A stretch of DNA of 64,000 nucleotides, taken from contig OY757010.1 in assembly GCA_963580285.1 (NCBI GenBank), positions 222,537,234 to 222,601,233 of the forward strand, in the 5' to 3' direction. The notes below the pieces were generated by a model. It searched no databases. It had not been told where the DNA came from and worked only from the letters and a program-made list of their open reading frames with translations. This stretch comes from Lucinisca nassula. Taxonomy: Eukaryota > Mollusca > Bivalvia > Lucinida > Lucinidae. The position numbers and the translations under genes were made by a program. How positions within the stretch are numbered: the first letter of the stretch is position 1; every line of letters starts with the position of its first letter. Below, in pieces: positions 54,901 to 60,900 of the stretch.

Positions 54901-57900
54901 TTTGTTTTGTTTGTTTTGGAGTTTTACGGCCCAGTCAACACTACTGTTGGTGATTTTTGAGCCGGTAAGTTTTTTTCTGGGCAGGCTTATACACAAGCGG
55001 TTAACCAGTACAGTGCACGTCGTTTGCCAGAAACTGACAACTGCCTTTCTTGAATCAGCGGAAGAGAGAGAATGACCGTAGAATAGATTCCATCCGCAAT
55101 CTCTAGAAAAGAATGTTGCAGACCCCGACAGGTATTGAACCCGAGTCCTCCTAATCACCTGTCAGACCTGCATCCTACTGAGCTACCGAGGCCGGCATAT
55201 CTAAGTAAAATAGAAGTGAAGGCAATGTTCAGGAATCGATTCATTTAACCCACAACTCCCAGCAGCGTCACCAAAGGGAAAGAAACACAAACATGAAACC
55301 TCTAGACCCAAATGGAAACCTCAATAGCGGAAAGCCAAAAGGACAGTTACTTTCCCAAAAACGACCAACTGGCTATCAAAAACAAAAGAATATAAGCGAA
55401 ACTCAGACAAACCATAACAAAAGCAAACGACAGAAGAACCGCCTTGGAATGGTCAATGAAACGAATTCCACTTGGGGGCTTAAATCGATTTTACGCAACT
55501 GCAATCCTCGCTCTTACTTCCGTCGCGATTTAGGCAAATGAAGTCTGCTAAGTGTAATCTGAGTATTGATGAACAAGGAAGATCAAATCTAAACAAGAAT
55601 TCCGCCGAAAACTTTGCCGCGCCTGTGAGGGAGCACCAGCGAACCTGGAAATAATATAAGGATGCTTGCATTTAAGATTTCATCCCAACCAAGAAAGCCT
55701 TGTATAATCCATACCTGAGATGTATTTGTTTTCAAAGGATAACCCTGTCATACAAAATATTTAGCGTCACAAAAGCTGGTGTTAAGGTAATGTGTGTGTG
55801 TGTGTGTATGGGTGGGGGGATGGGGCGAAAAAAGTCTCCCTTACCTTCAAAATAGTGTTGTTATTTTCTAGTCCTTTTGGATCATTTATTGGATTGTAGA
55901 ACTTTGAAAATATTTTAGGGTCACTGATGAGGCCTAATTGCCTGTATCTAGCTATAGTCCATACGTTTCAGTTCTGTGTTGTATTCCTTGTTCCAAAGGA
56001 AACCCCTTTGATAGAAAATATTTGATGTTATCACAGCTCTTGTTTAGGGAATGTGTGACAGCTGTAATGATAGAAGTGAATGCAATTATCAGGAATTGAT
56101 ACAGTTACCACATACCTCCCACCAGAGACACCAAAGTGACACAAACACGAACATAAAATAACTAAACCCTTAGGAAAACATCCCTAGCGGAAAGCCGAAA
56201 GCACGGTTTCTTTCCCACAAAATGGCCGAATGGCTTTCTAAAATAAAAAAAAAGGATATAAGCAATTCACATATGCAAAGATGCACTGTAACAAAAATAA
56301 AACGCGACAGAAGAACTGCCTTGGAAAGGTCAGTAAAAAGAATTTCACCGGGGGCTTAAATCGATTTTAGGTGGCCACAATTCTCGCCCTTGGTTCTGTC
56401 GTGATTAAGACATAATTTGTTCGATCCGCACGAAAGTAAAAGAAAACCAACAGTTACACTCCGGTTGGCCCGACAAGAAAAACACAGCAACAGGCGCCAA
56501 CCGACATTACCTAAACATTTACGTTATCCTTTACGCTGGAATCATCATAGAATAGAAATGAAGGCAATGATCAGGAATCGATACAGTTAACCAACACATC
56601 CCATCAGAGACACCAGAGGGACAGAAACACGAGACCCTAATACAAAAATCATTAGCGGAGAGCTAAGTACACAGCGGAGAGTATACACATTCAAAGACGA
56701 TCTATAACAAAAATAAACCGCAACAGAAGAGTCTGAGGCCTGACCCGCGATAGATTCTGAGGCCTGGCACACCGGCGGGCAATTAAAGAAAGAAGTAATA
56801 CAGAAGTGAAGGCAATGATCAGGTATCGAAACAATTAACCTACACCTCCCGGGAGCGACACCAAAGGGAAAGACACACTAACATGAAATAACTAGACCTT
56901 AATGGAAACATAAATAGCGGAAAGCCAAAAGGACAGTTACTTTCTTACAAAAGGGCCAATTGGCTATCCAAAGCAAATCAATTTTTGCGATACAAACACT
57001 CAAAGACAACACATAACAAAAATAAACTGCGACAGAAGAACCGCCTTGGAACGGTGAGTGGTACGAATTTATCTGGGGAGTTGTGGGGAACTTACATCGA
57101 TTTTACGCGGCCGCACTCCTAACCAATACTTCCGTCGCGACTTGGACAAATAATTTGTTCAGTCCGTATCTCCGAGAACACAAAATTCAAACAACCACAG
57201 AGATGAAACAACGGTGAGGACTCGAGAGCAAGAAACCACTGAAATGCTTTAGCAAAAGAAAACCAACAGTTAGACTCCGATGCAATTCGGAATGAACACC
57301 CCCTAAACCCCCCACTCCGACTTTATTTAGAGAAAACTGGGGTTTACATGGGTAAACATTATTTTCTTATTTCAGCCCCCAAAGCATAGGTTGTGGGTAG
57401 TCGTTAGGACCGCATAAATGAGGCGGTTCTAACGAGCACCCACAACTTATGTTTGCAGTAAAAATAAGACAAATATTACAGATTTTCATCTGAAAAATTA
57501 GCCATTTTGGAGATGTGAATAGATGCACTATGTCTGTGTGTTATCGTAATGGATTTCATTGCGGAATTTCGAAAATATTCAATTCACCGATGAAGCCAAA
57601 TAGAGCTTAGCAGAAGATATAGGTATGACGCCATCGATCACTGTACAGGTAAACTCACAGGTACATATTCTGTTTACTCACATAGAAAATACATTGGAAC
57701 ATTGACCATAACCGGGTCGCCGGCTGCGTTCTTGGATTGTGGCCTTTCCTGAGTGACTTTTCTTACCAGTTAGAAAATTTGGTTTATGATTAAATTGTAG
57801 TTCAGTAATGAACGAACATAAAAAGTAGAAGTAAAACAAAGATCAGGAATCGATACAATTAACTTACTCCACCCATCAAAGACACCAAAGGGAAAGAAAC

Positions 57901-60900
57901 ACAAACATCAAGCGACCAGACCATAATGGAAACCTAAACAAAGGAAGGCCATAAGGACAGTTACTTTCCCACAAAATGGCCATATGGCCATCCAAAATAA
58001 AAAGACACAAGTGATACACACAGTAAGTAACAAACAACTACATAAATAAATCGCCAGAGAAGAACCGCCTTGGAACGGTCAGTGGAAAGATTTCCACTGG
58101 GGGGCTTAAATCGATTTTACGTGGCCACAATCCTCGCCCTTACTTCCGTCGCGATTTAGACAAATAATTTGTTCAGTCCGCATGAAGGCCTCCTAACTCA
58201 ACAGTGTAACATCTTCGTGAACACACACAAAAAAAATCAAAGAACCACAGAGGTGAGACAATGTTGAGGACTCGACAGCAAGAAACCACTGAAATGCTGG
58301 AGCAAAAGAAAACCAACAGTTAGACTCCGATGGGCCCGACCAGAGACAGAGCATTGGGCACCAACCAACATTACCAAGAATTAGATCTCTCTAATTCTCA
58401 ATAAGCCTTTACGTTGGAGCCGTCATAGAATCTGAGGCCTGACCCACCGGCGTGCAATTAAAGAGGGAAGCAAAGTTGCCAACCGTGATTTGGTTAACTA
58501 CCATGCATGCAGTCTGTCGTATAACATCAATGTTGTACCCAATCTTTTTATATCGAAGAATGAGTTTACGAAATTGGGTGCTGAAGTCATTGCGGTTATA
58601 TATTTTTCTGAATTTATATACTAAGTCACCATAAAATTCGGGTTCCGATAGACCTGGTTGCAGAAGAGATTTAAGTCCAATATTGAATTTTGAAATTAAA
58701 TCAGAACCAGTGCTTCAGCTGAAGTGCACGACCCGCCGGATGCTTTTAGCTTTATGAGTGTTACCATATATGGGTATGGCGGCCAGTTTGGTCATGTGAC
58801 CTGGACCTAAAACGGTTCCCCCAATAAATGCGTCATGTAAGGAGCAAAAATATATCTTATACTTTAGTACTGTATTCTGAATCGTTTGCATGATAAAATG
58901 CATTCTCACTTTTCCAATACAAAAGCGTATGTGTCAAAGTTTGACCTAGGCACAAAGAAGGTTAAGGTCAACCCAGGGTCACCATTTTAGCAATTTGTGA
59001 TGGGCCTACGTCCCAGATGCTATTTATCAAGTTTCGTGGAAATCAACCCAGTGGTTCTGGAGAAGACTAGTTTTGAAGGGTTTTTACCATATATGGCTTG
59101 GCGGCCATTTTGGTCATGTGACCTGGACCCCATGAGCAAATTTTGATTTCCCCCATCCCATAGAGGCTCCATATTAAATTTGACTTCAATCGGCCCAACG
59201 GTTTCCGAGGAGAAGCAGTTCGAAAATTTTCACATTTTTCGCCTCGGCGAGGCTATACTAAATGGGATGTAATATTTTGCAAGTTCATTGGTTAGATCTC
59301 ATTGATATCTATCAGTATGCAAAAAATTGTTTAAATATTCCAAGCGGTTAAGTCACTATCACCAATTTTCACAAACGGGTTGCGGACGGACGGAGAGACA
59401 GACCAACTATGGCTTGGCGGCCATTTTGGTCATGTGACCTGGAAAGCATATTTTGGTTTCCCCCATCCCATAGAGGCTCCATATGAAATTTGACTTCAAT
59501 CGGCCCAACGGTTTCCGAGGAAAAGCAGTTCGAAAATTTTCACTTTTTTCGCCACGGCGAGGCTATACTAAATGGAATGTAATATTTCACAAGTTCATTG
59601 GTTAGATCTCATTGATATCAATCAGTATGCCAAAAAATGTTTAAATATTCCAAGCGGTTAAGTCACTATCACCAATTTTCACAAACGGGTTACGGACGGA
59701 CAGACAGAATGACAGACTGACAGATTGACAGAATGACAGAATGACAGAATGACATGGTGATTTTAGGGCACTTAGAAAATCAACCGACTTCAGTCGGTCG
59801 CTTTTTCTGCGGGTCGTGCAATGGCGTCTATAAAATTTGGAAAAGGCTATGCGTAGTTTTTGGTACCGATAACCCTGATTAAGGAGTTTAGCCGTTAATA
59901 ATTTATTACGAGTGTTGAAGTCAGTTACATGACTACGCACTCTAGCAAATCGAATTAATTGCGAAATATAAACGCCATAGGATGGCGCACGAGGAACATC
60001 ACCATCCAAAAAAGGAAGATTTACAATCTCAAAATCAAAGTAATCGCGTTTATCATAAATTTTGCACGAAACAAATCCATCTAATAGATAGATGTAAATC
60101 CGAAAACGGGGCCTCGGTATCAGAAGAATTTGCTTTATTTAACTGAAGTTCTGGGGGGTTAATCTGACTGATCAAATCATCGAAATAGGTATTTTCATTT
60201 GTAGCTTCGCCATTCGCAAAAAGAATTCTCATTTAATAAAAGCATGGACAATTATTTTTTTCATAGGCACTCAAAGTAGAAGTAAAACAAAGATCAGGAA
60301 TCGATACAATTAACTTACTCCACCCACCAAAGACACCAAAGGGAAAGAAATACAAACATTAAGCGACCAGACCATAATGGAAATCTAAACAAAGGAAGGC
60401 CATAAGGACAGTTACTTTCCCACAAAATGGCCATATGGCATCCAAAATTAAAAGACACAAGTGATACACACAGCACCGGAAAACATGACAAAAATCCACA
60501 GAGAGAGACACACACACAATCACATAACGCATCACGATAACAAGTCCGTGTGATAAATATCCCTATAAACTCCACCTTTTATGTAGAAAACTGGGGTTTG
60601 AAGGGGTATGCAATATTTTTCTTATTATTGCTCCAAGACATAGGTTGTCGGTCTCCAGGAGGCGGTTCATAGGAGCATCCACAACGTATGTTTGCAGTAT
60701 TAATAAAACAAATACCACGTATATTTATTGGCAATGTTGTGAGAAAGAAACTGTCCTTTAAGCTTTCCGCTAGTGATGTTTTAATTAGGGTTTAGTTATT
60801 TCAAATTTGTGTTTCTTTCCCTTTGGAGTCTCGGATCGGGGTGTGGGGTCAGTATCGATTCTTGATCATTGCCTTCATTCTTGTTTTCACCAGAAAGTTA

